A stretch of 64,000 nt of DNA from Planomicrobium sp. CPCC 101110 (GTDB lineage: Bacteria > Bacillota > Bacilli > Bacillales_A > Planococcaceae): contig NZ_VOHD01000006.1 of assembly GCF_007859395.1 (NCBI RefSeq), positions 1 to 64,000 on the forward strand. Direction: 5' to 3'. Shown here piece after piece: positions 37,218 through 45,869 of this stretch (position 1 is the stretch's first letter; every line of letters starts with the position of its first letter). The notes below the pieces were generated by a model. It made no database searches, was not told the DNA's origin, and saw only the letters and a program-made list of their open reading frames with translations. The position numbers were made by a program, and so were the translations under genes.

Positions 37218-38231
37218 ATGATCAGCATCAAAAATCTATCGAAAGACTACAAGACGAAAACCGGCACAGTCAAGGGCGTCGATGATGTAACACTGACGGT
37301 CAATGAAGGCGAAATTTTCGGCATTGTCGGCTATTCCGGTGCCGGCAAAAGCTCGCTGCTTCGCTGCATCAATTTGCTGGAGCGGCCGACGAGCGGCGAA
37401 ATCCAAGTGGATGGATTGGATTTGACTGGCTTGAAAGGCGAGAAACTGCGGCAAGCCCGATTGAAGATCGGCATGATATTCCAGCATTTCTACTTGATCA
37501 GCCAAAAGACCGTTGCGGAAAATGTGGCCTTTGCCCTGAAAGCGGCCAGACTGCCGAAAGAGCAAACTGCGAAGCGGGTCGATGAGCTTCTTGAAATGGT
37601 CGGGCTATCAGACAAGAAAAACGTCTATCCGGCACAACTCAGCGGCGGGCAAAAGCAGCGCGTCGGCATTGCGCGGGCGCTTGCCAATAACCCGTCCGTC
37701 CTGCTCTGCGACGAAGCGACGTCCGCACTCGACCCAAATACGACTTTGTCCATACTGCGCCTGTTAAAGAAAATCAACCGGGAGCTGAATATCACAATCG
37801 TCCTCATCACCCATGAAATGAATGTCGTAAAAGAAATATGCGACCGCATGGCGATCATGCAAAGGGGCCGTGTCATAGAAGAAGGGGAGGTCTACGATAT
37901 CTTCTCGGAGCCAAAAGCCGATTTGACGAAAGAATTCATTTCGTCTGTTGTGTCGTTCGACGTGCCCCAACCGATCCTGGCCGCTTGCACAGGCAGCATC
38001 ATCAAAGTGCAGTTCAAAGGGGCTGTAGCGGGAGAAGGGGTCATCACCGATACCGTCCAGCATTTCGACGTGAAAGGCAACTTCCTCCATGGGTCTATCG
38101 AATACATACAAGAAAAGCCGCTTGGACTGTTTTTGATGGAAATCCAGGGGGATCCGGCGAATATCAACCGGGCCATCACATATATGGAAGGCCGGGGAGC
38201 AAATGTGGAGGTGATGCAAAATGGGCTTTGA
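37218..38231 (+). CDS. metN: Methionine ABC transporter ATP-binding protein MetN
   Basis: A 337-residue ABC ATPase with Walker A GYSGAGKS (38-45), signature LSGGQKQRVGIARAL, Walker B LLCDEATSALD and a C-terminal NIL/ACT-like domain (about 255-337) that binds methionine and inhibits transport in the family. It powers uptake of methionine through MetI. ATG 37218 is preceded by AGAGGAGAG; the start at 37197 is unlikely. It overlaps metI by 11 bp and is controlled by the S-box upstream. Confidence 0.95.
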   Translation: MISIKNLSKDYKTKTGTVKGVDDVTLTVNEGEIFGIVGYSGAGKSSLLRCINLLERPTSGEIQVDGLDLTGLKGEKLRQARLKIGMIFQHFYLISQKTVAENVAFALKAARLPKEQTAKRVDELLEMVGLSDKKNVYPAQLSGGQKQRVGIARALANNPSVLLCDEATSALDPNTTLSILRLLKKINRELNITIVLITHEMNVVKEICDRMAIMQRGRVIEEGEVYDIFSEPKADLTKEFISSVVSFDVPQPILAACTGSIIKVQFKGAVAGEGVITDTVQHFDVKGNFLHGSIEYIQEKPLGLFLMEIQGDPANINRAITYMEGRGANVEVMQNGL

Positions 38232-38892
38232 TTTTCAGCATATGATGGAACTTTGGCCGGACATATCAAAGGCGTTCGGCGAGACCTTGTATATGATCGG
38301 AATCTCTTTGGCGATTGCCATTGTCATCGGCTTGCCGCTGGGCATTGTGCTTTTTGTAACGGACAAGGGATTGTTCCTGGAAAACCGTTTTGTCAAATCT
38401 GTTCTCGGGTTCGTTGTGAATATGGTGCGTTCGATCCCGTTCATCATTCTATTGGTTGCGCTTATTCCGCTGACAAAGCTGTTGGTGGACTCGACAATCG
38501 GTCCCGCGGCGGCAAGCGTGTCGCTGTCTGTTGCAGCGATTCCGTTTTTTGCCCGCATCGTCGAGACATCGCTCCGGGAAATCGACAAAGGGGTCATTGA
38601 AGCCGCAGTGGCGGTCGGCGCCACTCCTTGGATGATCATCAAAGATGTGCTGCTTCCGGAAGCGAAAACGGGCATCGTCCAGGGCATCACCATCACCATC
38701 ATATCATTGGTCGCCTACTCGGCCATGGCAGGAGTTGTCGGAGGCGGCGGCATCGGCGATTTGGCGATCCGTTTCGGCTATTACCGCTATGACAACACCA
38801 TCATGATTGTCACGGTCATCATCTTGATTGTTCTCGTCCAGATTCTCCAGCAACTTGGGGACTGGACGTCAAAAGCAATAGACAAACGATAA
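38221..38892 (+). CDS. metI: Methionine ABC transporter permease (MetI/MetP)
   Basis: A 223-residue protein with five hydrophobic segments and the permease EAA-type loop GVIEAAVAVGATPWMIIKDVLLPEA. The N-terminal ETLYMIGISLAIAIVIGLPLG is typical of MetI. The start has GGAGGTGATG and overlaps the end of metN, consistent with coupled translation. Confidence 0.94.
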   Translation: MGFDFQHMMELWPDISKAFGETLYMIGISLAIAIVIGLPLGIVLFVTDKGLFLENRFVKSVLGFVVNMVRSIPFIILLVALIPLTKLLVDSTIGPAAASVSLSVAAIPFFARIVETSLREIDKGVIEAAVAVGATPWMIIKDVLLPEAKTGIVQGITITIISLVAYSAMAGVVGGGGIGDLAIRFGYYRYDNTIMIVTVIILIVLVQILQQLGDWTSKAIDKR

Positions 38893-38909
38893 AAAGGGGA
38901 GAAAAACAC

Positions 38910-39728
38910 ATGAAAAAATTCTTTTTGCCAGCCATCTTACTCGTCTTACTTGCACTGCTTGCCGCTTGCGGCGGAGAGGAATCCAGCGCCGACAGCAAAA
39001 CGGTGAAGCTCGGAGGAACTGCCGGACCTTATAGCGACATGCTGAACAAAGCGTTCAAACCGGCTTTGGAAGAAAAAGGCTACACGGTGGAAATCACTGA
39101 ATTCAGCGATTACATCCAGCCGAACAATGCGCTGAACAACGGCGACCTTGACGCGAACCTGTTCCAGCACTCTGTATACTTGGAGAATTTCTCGAAAGAG
39201 AACAATATGGACTTGACGGGGCTTATCACCGTACCGACTGCGCCGATGGGCATCTATTCCAACGTATTCAAATCGATCGAAGAAGTGAAAGACGGTGCGA
39301 CAATCGCCATTCCGAACGATCCGGTCAACGCTGCACGCACTTTCCTGATTTTGCAGGACCATGGATTGATCACATTAGACCCGGCAGCTGAAGAACTGAC
39401 AGTTTCAGAAAAAGACATCCAATCAAATTCAAAGAACCTGGTGTTCCAGCCGATCGAAGCCGGCGGTTTGCCGCGTGCTGTTGAAAGCTCTGATTTAGCA
39501 GCTGTTCCAGGAAACTTCGCTTTGGCGGCGGAAATGGATCTGCTTGATGCCTTGGTGCTGGAAGATATGCCGGACCAGTACCGCAATCTGGTTGCGGTGA
39601 AGACAGAAAACAAAGATTCAGAGCTGGCAAAAGACTTGGTGGAAATTGTCGAGTCGCCGGAATTTGAAGAATTGATCGATGCGGAATTCGAAGGATTCGG
39701 AAAACCGGAATGGATGAAATCTCGCTAG
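38910..39728 (+). CDS. metQ: Methionine-binding lipoprotein MetQ
   Basis: A 272-residue lipoprotein with a lipobox ending LAAC (Cys20). The NlpA/MetQ family blocks are KLGGTAGPYSDML, FSDYIQPNNALNNGDLDANLFQH and PNDPVNAARTFLILQ. It captures methionine outside the membrane for the MetNI transporter. The start has AAAAGGGGAG. It is third in the S-box operon. Confidence 0.95.
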   Translation: MKKFFLPAILLVLLALLAACGGEESSADSKTVKLGGTAGPYSDMLNKAFKPALEEKGYTVEITEFSDYIQPNNALNNGDLDANLFQHSVYLENFSKENNMDLTGLITVPTAPMGIYSNVFKSIEEVKDGATIAIPNDPVNAARTFLILQDHGLITLDPAAEELTVSEKDIQSNSKNLVFQPIEAGGLPRAVESSDLAAVPGNFALAAEMDLLDALVLEDMPDQYRNLVAVKTENKDSELAKDLVEIVESPEFEELIDAEFEGFGKPEWMKSR

Positions 39729-39743
39729 GAAAGAAGGGTCATT

Positions 39744-40826
39744 ATGGAAGGAATCGTAGTAAAAGGAGCACCGGCTGAATACATCTGCAAAGTCGGCGTC
39801 CTTGGAGAACTCGAAGAAAAACTGTCCGCCAGGGGCATCCGTAAAGCGCTGCTCCTGACTGGCGATAAATCGTGGAAAGCGCTGCAGCCTTATTTCCCTG
39901 TCCTGGAGGCGGTGGACCTGACGATCGTAAAATATTGCGGGGAAAGTTCACTGGCTGAAATTGCGAGGATAGGCCAAATTGCCAAAGCTGTAGAGGCCGA
40001 TGCCATTATCGGGGCCGGCGGCGGCAAGGTGCTCGACATTGCCAAAGGAGTCGCCCATGACAACAGCATCAGATCGGTGCTGGTCCCGACGCTCGCATCC
40101 AATTGCGCACCGTGGACGCCGCTTAGTGTGGTCTATTCGGAAGAAGGGACGATGACCCATTTTACGGTCTATCCTGAAAGCGTCGATCTGTTGCTGGTCG
40201 AGCCGCGAATTTTGCTTGACGCGCCGGTTTCGCTCCTTGTCGCCGGCATCGGGGACACAATCGCCAAATGGTACGAAGCGGACGTGCAAATCAGCCGCTT
40301 TGAAGATCCGCCAATTGCCTTGAAGGTTTCCCATTACACCGCGAAACTTTGCGCCGATGAAATGTTCCAGAACGCGGAATCAGCGATTGCGGACGCCGAA
40401 CAAGGCAAGCTGTCGCAGCCATTTATCAAGGTTGTTGAAACCATCATCATGCTTGGCGGCATGGTCGGCGGATTCGGCGATAAATACGGCAGGGTTGCTG
40501 GAGCACACGCCATCCATAACGGCATGACCCTCTCCCCGGAATCGCACCATGCGCTCCATGGTGACAAAGTTGCGTACGGAGTTCTCGTTCAATTGGTGTT
40601 GGAAAGGAAATTCGATGAAATAGAGAAATTGGCGGCATTCTACAAGAAAATCGGTTTGCCGGTCTCTTTGGAGGACCTGAACATTCCTTCCACTTGGATC
40701 GAGGCGATAGCGGTTCAATCGACGCGCGAGAACGAGACCATCCATGTGCTGCAAGAAGAGCCTGTCACAGCGGAAAAAGTGGCTGCGGCCATGAGAGAGC
40801 TCGAGGAGTTGATGCTGGTAAAGTAA
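39744..40826 (+). CDS. Iron-containing alcohol dehydrogenase-like protein (YbdH/HcxA or GldA type)
   Basis: A 360-residue dehydroquinate-synthase-fold dehydrogenase. The NAD(P)-binding segment is DAIIGAGGGKVLDIAK, followed by VPTLASNCAPWTPLSVVY; metal ligands fit GIGDTIAKWYEAD and the His residues of AHAIHNGMT and HHALHGDKVAYG. It resembles glycerol dehydrogenase and E. coli YbdH (HcxA), which reduces 2-oxo acids. It lies 15 bp after metQ, so it shares the S-box control; this suggests a role in handling 2-oxo acids from methionine metabolism. The substrate is inferred only. Confidence 0.75.
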   Translation: MEGIVVKGAPAEYICKVGVLGELEEKLSARGIRKALLLTGDKSWKALQPYFPVLEAVDLTIVKYCGESSLAEIARIGQIAKAVEADAIIGAGGGKVLDIAKGVAHDNSIRSVLVPTLASNCAPWTPLSVVYSEEGTMTHFTVYPESVDLLLVEPRILLDAPVSLLVAGIGDTIAKWYEADVQISRFEDPPIALKVSHYTAKLCADEMFQNAESAIADAEQGKLSQPFIKVVETIIMLGGMVGGFGDKYGRVAGAHAIHNGMTLSPESHHALHGDKVAYGVLVQLVLERKFDEIEKLAAFYKKIGLPVSLEDLNIPSTWIEAIAVQSTRENETIHVLQEEPVTAEKVAAAMRELEELMLVK

Positions 40827-40904
40827 GGCCAAGCCTTTTTATGAACCATTGGAAGAAGAAACCGGCAAGGCTGGTTGTGGTGTGAAGGACCTCATAGTTT
40901 CAGA

Positions 40905-40944
40905 GAAAAACCCCGTTCTTTGGTCTACAAGGAGCGGGGTTTTC
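40905..40944 (+). terminator. Intrinsic terminator after the S-box operon
   Basis: AAAACCCCG (40907-40915) pairs with CGGGGTTTT (40935-40943). The T tract is short but the stem is GC-rich. Confidence 0.75.
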
Positions 40945-41076
40945 AATGGCCTGATTTTTTAAACCAATAACCTCGGGTCCGTTCCATTTCGCGACATGGA
41001 AACGAATATATTCCAGAGAGTCAGACGGTAATTCTGTGGTTTTGATTGTGCAGAGATAAAGAAAAGGCTTGCAGCT

Positions 41077-41196
41077 GTTCGTAAAAGTGGATTGAGGAAG
41101 ATGAACGTTCGTAAAGTGCACTTGCACGTTTGCGAACGTATTTTTTATTGGTTTCTGGCCTATTTGAAGAGTTCGGAAACGTGTACTTTTACGAAC
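41077..41196. repeat. Nested inverted repeat unit with GTTCGTAAAAGT ends
   Basis: GTTCGTAAAAGT (41077-41088) and ACTTTTACGAAC (41185-41196) form a perfect 12-bp inverted repeat. Between them lies a second palindromic hairpin (41105-41139; ACGTTCG with CGAACGT, inner GTGC with GCAC) followed by ATTTTTTATT, which could act as a terminator. It lies at the edge of the AT-rich accessory region, and the outer sequence recurs near 57184 (and partly near 42141). The rest of 40945-41369 holds no gene. Confidence 0.6.
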
Positions 41197-41369
41197 GCTT
41201 TGAAAAGTGAAATAGAAGTTTTTGAAAAAGGAATTCGAGATATTTAGGTGAATTAAATAATATGTACACATGGCATAAAGTTAAACGGTAAAGTACTGGA
41301 ATTGTTAAAAAGCAGAATAGAGCTCTTTGTGGTTCAAAGGCGTTAGAAAATCTAAAGAGGTGATAGACT

Positions 41370-41978
41370 ATGGGCAAGATTTACATAAGTCAGGAAGAAT
41401 GGGGCTCGGAAGAAGAGTTTATTATATTTAATGATTTTCAGAAGGTTTCGAAATGGTATATTGGACCTTCAGAATATGAAGACTATGATGATAGAACCCG
41501 TGAATTCTTGTCTGACTTTATTTGCACGCAGGATTCGTTCCCCGTTTTTCTCACCTTTGAACCTTACAGTGATCAATCAGTGAAATTTGAAAAGTTGCTT
41601 AACGACAATACGATTTCTTATACCTCTCGTGTAGAAGGTATTGGAAACAGAACGTTTCCCGTTTTCACAATCACGCTGAAGAATAAACAAGATTTGCAGC
41701 TTGTCTTAGAAGAGACGTTTTGGATGGCAGCTGCCAATCAATTTTTCGCCTTTTCCTTTACCGATAACTGCACGTACAAATTGATCATGAAAAAAATACT
41801 AGGGAGAAAAGAGAAGCCTTATATGTTGCCTTACTTTCAGATGGAGGAAGATTCTACAGTTAAAACGACTTGGCATGATGGACAAGGGTTTAATCTTTAT
41901 ACGAGTAATGAACGATACAAAACATTGGAAAGACTCATTAGCCAGTTGCCTAAAGGTACAATAGTAGAAAATGAATAA
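41370..41978 (+). CDS. Hypothetical protein, unknown family
   Basis: A 202-residue acidic protein rich in Phe, Tyr and Trp, with no signal peptide or membrane segment. It begins MGKIYISQEEWGSEEEF and ends with a helical stretch LERLISQLPKGTIV. ATG 41370 is preceded by AGAGGTGAT, which supports a real gene. I do not recognise the family. It stands alone between two palindromic repeat units and has the AT-rich base use of the accessory region. Confidence 0.65.
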   Translation: MGKIYISQEEWGSEEEFIIFNDFQKVSKWYIGPSEYEDYDDRTREFLSDFICTQDSFPVFLTFEPYSDQSVKFEKLLNDNTISYTSRVEGIGNRTFPVFTITLKNKQDLQLVLEETFWMAAANQFFAFSFTDNCTYKLIMKKILGRKEKPYMLPYFQMEEDSTVKTTWHDGQGFNLYTSNERYKTLERLISQLPKGTIVENE

Positions 41979-42081
41979 ACAGAGGCAAGGGTATCCTTCT
42001 TTCAAATGATAAGTTTAAGAAGATATTTTCGACTAGGCTATTAGTTTACATATCCCGAATTATCGGAAGTAGGAGTTACAA

Positions 42082-42158
42082 TAGCAAAACACAAAAGAGG
42101 AAGGTAGATGCTGATTAGTGTCCGTCTTCCTCTTTTGTCTGTAAAAGTATACTTTTAC
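42082..42158. repeat. Structured repeat, copy with AGCAAAACACAAA flank
   Basis: AGCAAAACACAAA leads into a 13-bp stem (ACAAAAGAGGAAG with CTTCCTCTTTTGT, about 42091-42103 and 42126-42138). It is followed by the palindrome GTAAAAGTATACTTTTAC (about 42141-42158). The same order, flank then hairpin with a different stem then ACTTTTACGAAC, occurs at 57119-57195. Confidence 0.6.
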
Positions 42159-42441
42159 AAACTGTTATCCAAATAGAGAAAAAGATGTAAAGGTAGATAC
42201 AAGAAGCTTCTTTTTTCCCTTTAGTTAAACGTTTCATTAATTAAAAAGTTTTTTGCTGAATTTAATAGGAAGCAAGAGGAAACTAGGAGTGACAGGCACT
42301 TTTTGATTAATAGTTTCAAGAATATCTCTACTGTTAACTGATAATTACACCTGCTTTTTCCCTTCTTCAATTCAAGGCCAAAGACTTTATCGAACCTTCT
42401 AACGCAACCTACAAATCCGTTATTTGAGATAAGAGATTCCA
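42159..42441. other. Intergenic region, no supported gene
   Basis: AT-rich sequence between the palindromic repeat and the ABC transporter promoter. A minus-strand frame of 75 codons (42221-42448) has no clear ribosome binding site and overlaps the promoter. Confidence 0.45.
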
Positions 42442-42495
42442 TTAACATCTTAGAAACAGTTCCCTAACATTTCAGATACATACCTTTTATATCCT
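42442..42495 (+). promoter_or_regulatory. Four-hexamer response-regulator promoter (site A, ABC transporter)
   Basis: Hexamers TTAACA, GAAACA, CTAACA and GATACA start at 42442, 42453, 42464 and 42475, exactly 11 bp apart. The -10 position (TATATC/TATCCT) lies about 9 bp after the last hexamer. The transporter start follows about 33 bp downstream. Confidence 0.65.
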
Positions 42496-42527
42496 AAGGG
42501 CAATACTTTTGAAGCGAGGGGAATTTT

Positions 42528-43436
42528 ATGAATGCCATTGAAACAGTAAGTTTAACCAAGCATTATGGAAACAAACCAGTGGTGGACAATATTGACCTTG
42601 TTGTGCCTAAGGGTTCCATCTATGGTTTTATCGGCCGCAACGGTTCCGGTAAGACAACAACGCAGAAAATGATCAGCGGGCTTGCCCGCCCAACTTCCGG
42701 CTCAATCAAGCTGTTTGGTAAATCAGTTGAGTCACAGGATGTACGGGATCAGATTGGTGTATTAATTGAAGAACCTGCATTGTTCGCAGAGTTATCCGCA
42801 TACGAAAACCTAATACTGCAAGGGCATAATACGGGAATTAAAAATCCAAAAGAACAGGCAAAGAAAAGCCTTGAGTTAGTAGACCTGACCAAAGCGGCAA
42901 ATAAAAAAGCAAAGCAGCTTTCTTTGGGCATGAGGCAGCGGCTGGGCGTAGCAGTTGCTATGATGGCTTCTCCGAACCTTCTTATCTTGGATGAACCAAT
43001 CAATGGGCTTGATCCGGAGGGGATCATTGAGATGCGCGGAGTCTTTGAACGGCTAAACAAGGAAATGGGGATCACCATCTTTATCAGTTCACACATTCTT
43101 GGAGAATTGAGCCGCATAGCCACACATTATGGCATCCTTCACGATGGAAAGCTTATCCAGCAGTTGAGCGCAAAAGAACTGGCAGAAAAAAGCCGCGACT
43201 ATCTGCAAATCCGGGTGAGTGATAGCCAAGAGGCTCATCGTTTGATAATGGAAAAGATGAATCCAACTGAATGTACTGTTCTTGAGGATAGTGTGCGTGT
43301 GTTTGGTGTTGACAACTCCAGAGCGGTAAACGAGATGCTCTGGAAAAACGGGTTGGCCGTAGATGAAATTTACCGGCATCAGCAAGATTTAGAAGAATAT
43401 TTTCTCGCCCAAATGGGAGGTTTTCAGCTTGCTTAA
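42528..43436 (+). CDS. ABC transporter ATP-binding protein, BcrA/bacitracin-export type
   Basis: A 302-residue ABC ATPase with Walker A GRNGSGKT (36-43), signature LSLGMRQRLG, Walker B LLILDEPINGLD and the H-loop SSHILGE. The sequence fits the BcrA/lantibiotic-export group of ATPases. The permease follows with an 8-bp overlap. It is expected to drive export or removal of a peptide or envelope-active compound. ATG 42528 follows GCGAGGGG. Site A upstream suggests control by an OmpR-type response regulator. Confidence 0.9.
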   Translation: MNAIETVSLTKHYGNKPVVDNIDLVVPKGSIYGFIGRNGSGKTTTQKMISGLARPTSGSIKLFGKSVESQDVRDQIGVLIEEPALFAELSAYENLILQGHNTGIKNPKEQAKKSLELVDLTKAANKKAKQLSLGMRQRLGVAVAMMASPNLLILDEPINGLDPEGIIEMRGVFERLNKEMGITIFISSHILGELSRIATHYGILHDGKLIQQLSAKELAEKSRDYLQIRVSDSQEAHRLIMEKMNPTECTVLEDSVRVFGVDNSRAVNEMLWKNGLAVDEIYRHQQDLEEYFLAQMGGFQLA

Positions 43437-44187
43437 TATATTTAACATGGATATGCGACGCTTATTTCGCTCAAAGGCACTCTATAGCTGTATTGCCTTT
43501 CTGCTTACTGTTTCAGGAACGATGATACTTTTTGGTATGCTTCCGGATTTTGCTGCAGCTACGGGAAGTGTTGGCGGTGAAACGGATATGATGAGCACCA
43601 TGATGGGTGTTGGAATGGTGTTTATTATATTGAGCATCTTGTTTGCGATCGGCATTTCGACTGACTTTTCCAGTGGATTCTCAAAAAACATATTCTCCCG
43701 GCACACAAATCCTATCCGCTACATTGGCGGAAAACTACTTTCCTTAACCGTTATTGGAGCGATCGCCATCATTGCCCATACGGCAGTTTCCATGCTCCTG
43801 TTTGAATTCACCGGAACGGGCGTTAGCTTGACAGGCGGTTACCTTGGACTGTTTGCGTATTTGATTGAAAAGATATTTGTAGCAGGAGCACTTGCAGCAC
43901 TGATTCTAATGGTATACCTTTTCACTCGCCATATTGCTCTTGCAATGATAATAGGCGTTCTTGTAGCAACAGGCACTATTAGCAGTCTCCTTAGTGTACT
44001 CGGTGAATATCTAGAGTTTAGTTTTATTACTGACGTATCCAAATACACAATTTCTGGGCTTTCCGGACAAGCCAATCTGGAGTTCCAAGGATCTGTATTT
44101 ATTACCATACTTATCGGCAGTGTTCTTTGGGCGGCTGTCTGCTCCGCATTAGGCGCTAAAGCGTTAAAGCGAAAAGACATCTTATAA
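43429..44187 (+). CDS. ABC-2 type transporter permease
   Basis: A 252-residue protein with six hydrophobic segments, starting LNIFNMDMRRLFRSKALY and with SGFSKNIFSRHTNPIRYIGGKLLSL between helices, a typical ABC-2 permease pattern. It pairs with the ATPase upstream. The TTG start at 43429 is fixed by GGGAGG eight bases upstream, and it overlaps the ATPase stop. A strong terminator follows. Confidence 0.88.
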   Translation: MLNIFNMDMRRLFRSKALYSCIAFLLTVSGTMILFGMLPDFAAATGSVGGETDMMSTMMGVGMVFIILSILFAIGISTDFSSGFSKNIFSRHTNPIRYIGGKLLSLTVIGAIAIIAHTAVSMLLFEFTGTGVSLTGGYLGLFAYLIEKIFVAGALAALILMVYLFTRHIALAMIIGVLVATGTISSLLSVLGEYLEFSFITDVSKYTISGLSGQANLEFQGSVFITILIGSVLWAAVCSALGAKALKRKDIL

Positions 44188-44197
44188 GTTTACCCAC

Positions 44198-44246
44198 AAA
44201 AAGAAAATGATGCTTCCATTAAAAGTGGAAATTCATTTTCTTTTTA
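44198..44246 (+). terminator. Intrinsic terminator after the ABC permease
   Basis: AAAAAGAAAATGA pairs with TCATTTTCTTTTT over 13 bp, with an inner TTCCA/TGGAA stem. Confidence 0.8.
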
Positions 44247-44377
44247 AGGGAAAGAGCGACAACTTATTTCATAACAGCACAAATATGATTATCTTTTGCT
44301 CCCAAAAACTGTTTTTAAATAAAACAATTTAGATATGCAACCAAAGGACTTTTGAAATGTAGAGCAAAGTTTAAGGA

Positions 44378-44431
44378 TTAACAAGTTTCAAACATTTCTT
44401 TAAAATCTTCTGAACAAATGACATGCAGAAT
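44378..44431 (+). promoter_or_regulatory. Four-hexamer response-regulator promoter (site B, small membrane protein)
   Basis: TTAACA, CAAACA, TTAAAA and TGAACA start at 44378, 44389, 44400 and 44411 (11-bp period). A -10-like CAGAAT begins 9 bp after the last hexamer, at 44426. Confidence 0.65.
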
Positions 44432-44464
44432 ACAACTATCAACTAAATAAGGAGGTCGTTTATT

Positions 44465-44854
44465 ATGGAAAAGAAAAATTTTGTATCGCTGATTTCTGGC
44501 ACCGTTGGAGGGATCCTGTTTGCCATCGGCATGTGCATGACCCTGCTTCCGGAATGGGATGTCTTCAACGAAGGGATAGGAGTTGCCTGTGCCGGTATAG
44601 TGGTTCTACTGGCTATGCTGATTGTTCGTCGCAAAATGGAAGGGAAACCGGCAATTCGCCTCAATCCAAAAGTGATTGCGACATTCACCTTTGGCATAGC
44701 TGGGGCATTAGCATTAGGGGTTGGCATGTGTATGGTGATGCTATGGGAAGATATGATAGTAGCAGGCATTGTTGTCGGCGTTGTTGGCATTTTGATTTCG
44801 ATTTGCTCAATTCCTGTCTATAAAAAACTTGAATTAGTAGAAGGAGGCCAATAA
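44465..44854 (+). CDS. Small integral membrane protein, paralogue of the one at 47897
   Basis: A 129-residue protein with four hydrophobic segments arranged as two similar hairpins. The second half reads GMCMVMLWEDMIVAGIVVGVVGI...PVYKKL and resembles GLCCILIWSDLFALGVAIGVIGI...PVYTKM in the protein at 47897-48274. No family name is known to me. The start is fixed by AAGGAGG. It is driven by site B and followed closely by a 25-residue membrane peptide gene. Confidence 0.75.
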   Translation: MEKKNFVSLISGTVGGILFAIGMCMTLLPEWDVFNEGIGVACAGIVVLLAMLIVRRKMEGKPAIRLNPKVIATFTFGIAGALALGVGMCMVMLWEDMIVAGIVVGVVGILISICSIPVYKKLELVEGGQ

Positions 44855-44855
44855 A

Positions 44856-44933
44856 GTGAAAAAATTTATCAAAGCTGCCGGTATGGTATCTACAATTGCC
44901 ATAACTGTTATTCTATTAAAAAATATACGTTAA
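44856..44933 (+). CDS. 25-residue putative membrane peptide
   Basis: A 26-codon frame: GTG start, a basic N-terminus (KKFIK), one hydrophobic helix and a basic end (KNIR). AAGGAGG lies eight bases before the GTG, an ideal ribosome binding site, and the gene starts just after the stop of the small membrane protein gene. It looks like a single-span micropeptide that could modulate the neighbouring membrane proteins or kinase. Its beginning is similar in layout to the 43-residue peptide at 52838. Confidence 0.6.
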   Translation: MKKFIKAAGMVSTIAITVILLKNIR

Positions 44934-45077
44934 AAAGTGAACAAGTTAAACTGAACAAATTAAAATATTTATGACAGTTGTTTGCTAAATGGCAAAAATC
45001 AATATTTCAAATGCAACAGAAAGAATATTTAGAAATGCAATCGAGCGCGCAACTGGAACTATCGCTAGAAAAACAGG

Positions 45078-45110
45078 AGGGAGTGGCATCAGCCGCTCCT
45101 TTTTTTTAAT
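45078..45110 (+). terminator. Intrinsic terminator upstream of the two-component system
   Basis: GGAGTGGC pairs with GCCGCTCC (one G-U) around an ATCA loop, followed by a T8 run. Confidence 0.88.
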
Positions 45111-45138
45111 TAGAAAACCTGTTCAAGACGAGGAAACA

Positions 45139-45170
45139 GAAACAAAACTTTAACAATTCTATAGTATAAT
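45139..45170 (+). promoter_or_regulatory. Promoter of the response-regulator gene with two hexamers (site C)
   Basis: GAAACA at 45139 and TTAACA at 45150 are 11 bp apart; 9 bp later lies a perfect -10, TATAAT, at 45165-45170. The spacing matches the four-hexamer sites nearby, which suggests autoregulation. Confidence 0.6.
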
Positions 45171-45197
45171 AAACAAAAATTCCAAGGAGAATTGCTT

Positions 45198-45869
45198 ATG
45201 CTAAAAATATTACTCGTAGAAGATGATATAGAACTAAATCGCACCGTGTGCACTTTTTTAAATCAGAACGGCTATGAAGCAATCGGCTGTCTGGATGCCA
45301 ACGATGCTTATAATACCATGTACGGCAATCTGTTTGATTTAATAATCTCCGATATTATGATGCCCAATATTGATGGGTTTGAATTTGCGCAAACCGTTCG
45401 TGATCTCAATAAAGAGATTCCAATTCTATTCATGACCGCTCGAAATGACTTTTCAGCTAAACAAAAAGGATTTCGTGCCGGTATCGATGATTATCTTGTA
45501 AAACCCGTTGATTTGGATGAACTTCTCTTGAGAATTGGTGCACTGCTTCGCCGTGCAAAAATTGCAACAAGCAAAAGGCTGGCTGTTGGTAGTCTGTTAC
45601 TGGATGCTGATGAGCACATCGCCTATTTGAACGAAACAGAAATTCCCTTGACCGTTCGGGAATTTAACATATTATACAAATTGCTTTCTTACCCAAAAAA
45701 GACTTTTACCCGTTCTCAGTTAATGGATGAATTTTGGGATGTAGAAACCTCTACAGGGTCGAGAGCTGTAGACGTTTATATAACAAAGATCCGTGATAAG
45801 TTCTCTGAGTGTGACGATTTTGAGATTGTTACGGTTCACGGTATGGGATATAAGGCGGTGCTAAAGTGA
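45198..45869 (+). CDS. OmpR/VanR-family response regulator
   Basis: A 223-residue regulator: receiver domain with the acidic pair Asp9/Asp10, phospho-acceptor Asp52 in IISDIMMPN, and the KPVDLDELLLR lysine; then a winged-helix DNA-binding domain with PLTVREFNILYKLL and SRAVDVYITKIRDKF. ATG 45198 is preceded by AAGGAGA; a TTG at 45192 is less likely. It overlaps the kinase gene. It is the natural candidate to bind the 11-bp repeat promoters in this region. Confidence 0.92.
   Translation: MLKILLVEDDIELNRTVCTFLNQNGYEAIGCLDANDAYNTMYGNLFDLIISDIMMPNIDGFEFAQTVRDLNKEIPILFMTARNDFSAKQKGFRAGIDDYLVKPVDLDELLLRIGALLRRAKIATSKRLAVGSLLLDADEHIAYLNETEIPLTVREFNILYKLLSYPKKTFTRSQLMDEFWDVETSTGSRAVDVYITKIRDKFSECDDFEIVTVHGMGYKAVLK

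Noticed and set aside
41077..41196. Repeated GTTCGTAAAAGT motifs considered as a CRISPR array
   Set aside because: Repeats are inverted and irregularly spaced, with no regular spacers and no cas genes nearby.
42221..42448. A 75-codon minus-strand frame upstream of the ABC transporter
   Set aside because: Its start overlaps the four-hexamer promoter, no ribosome binding site is seen, and similarity to a transposase end could not be supported.
44989..45153. A 54-codon frame between the micropeptide and the response regulator
   Set aside because: It runs straight through a clear terminator hairpin and T run and has no ribosome binding site.
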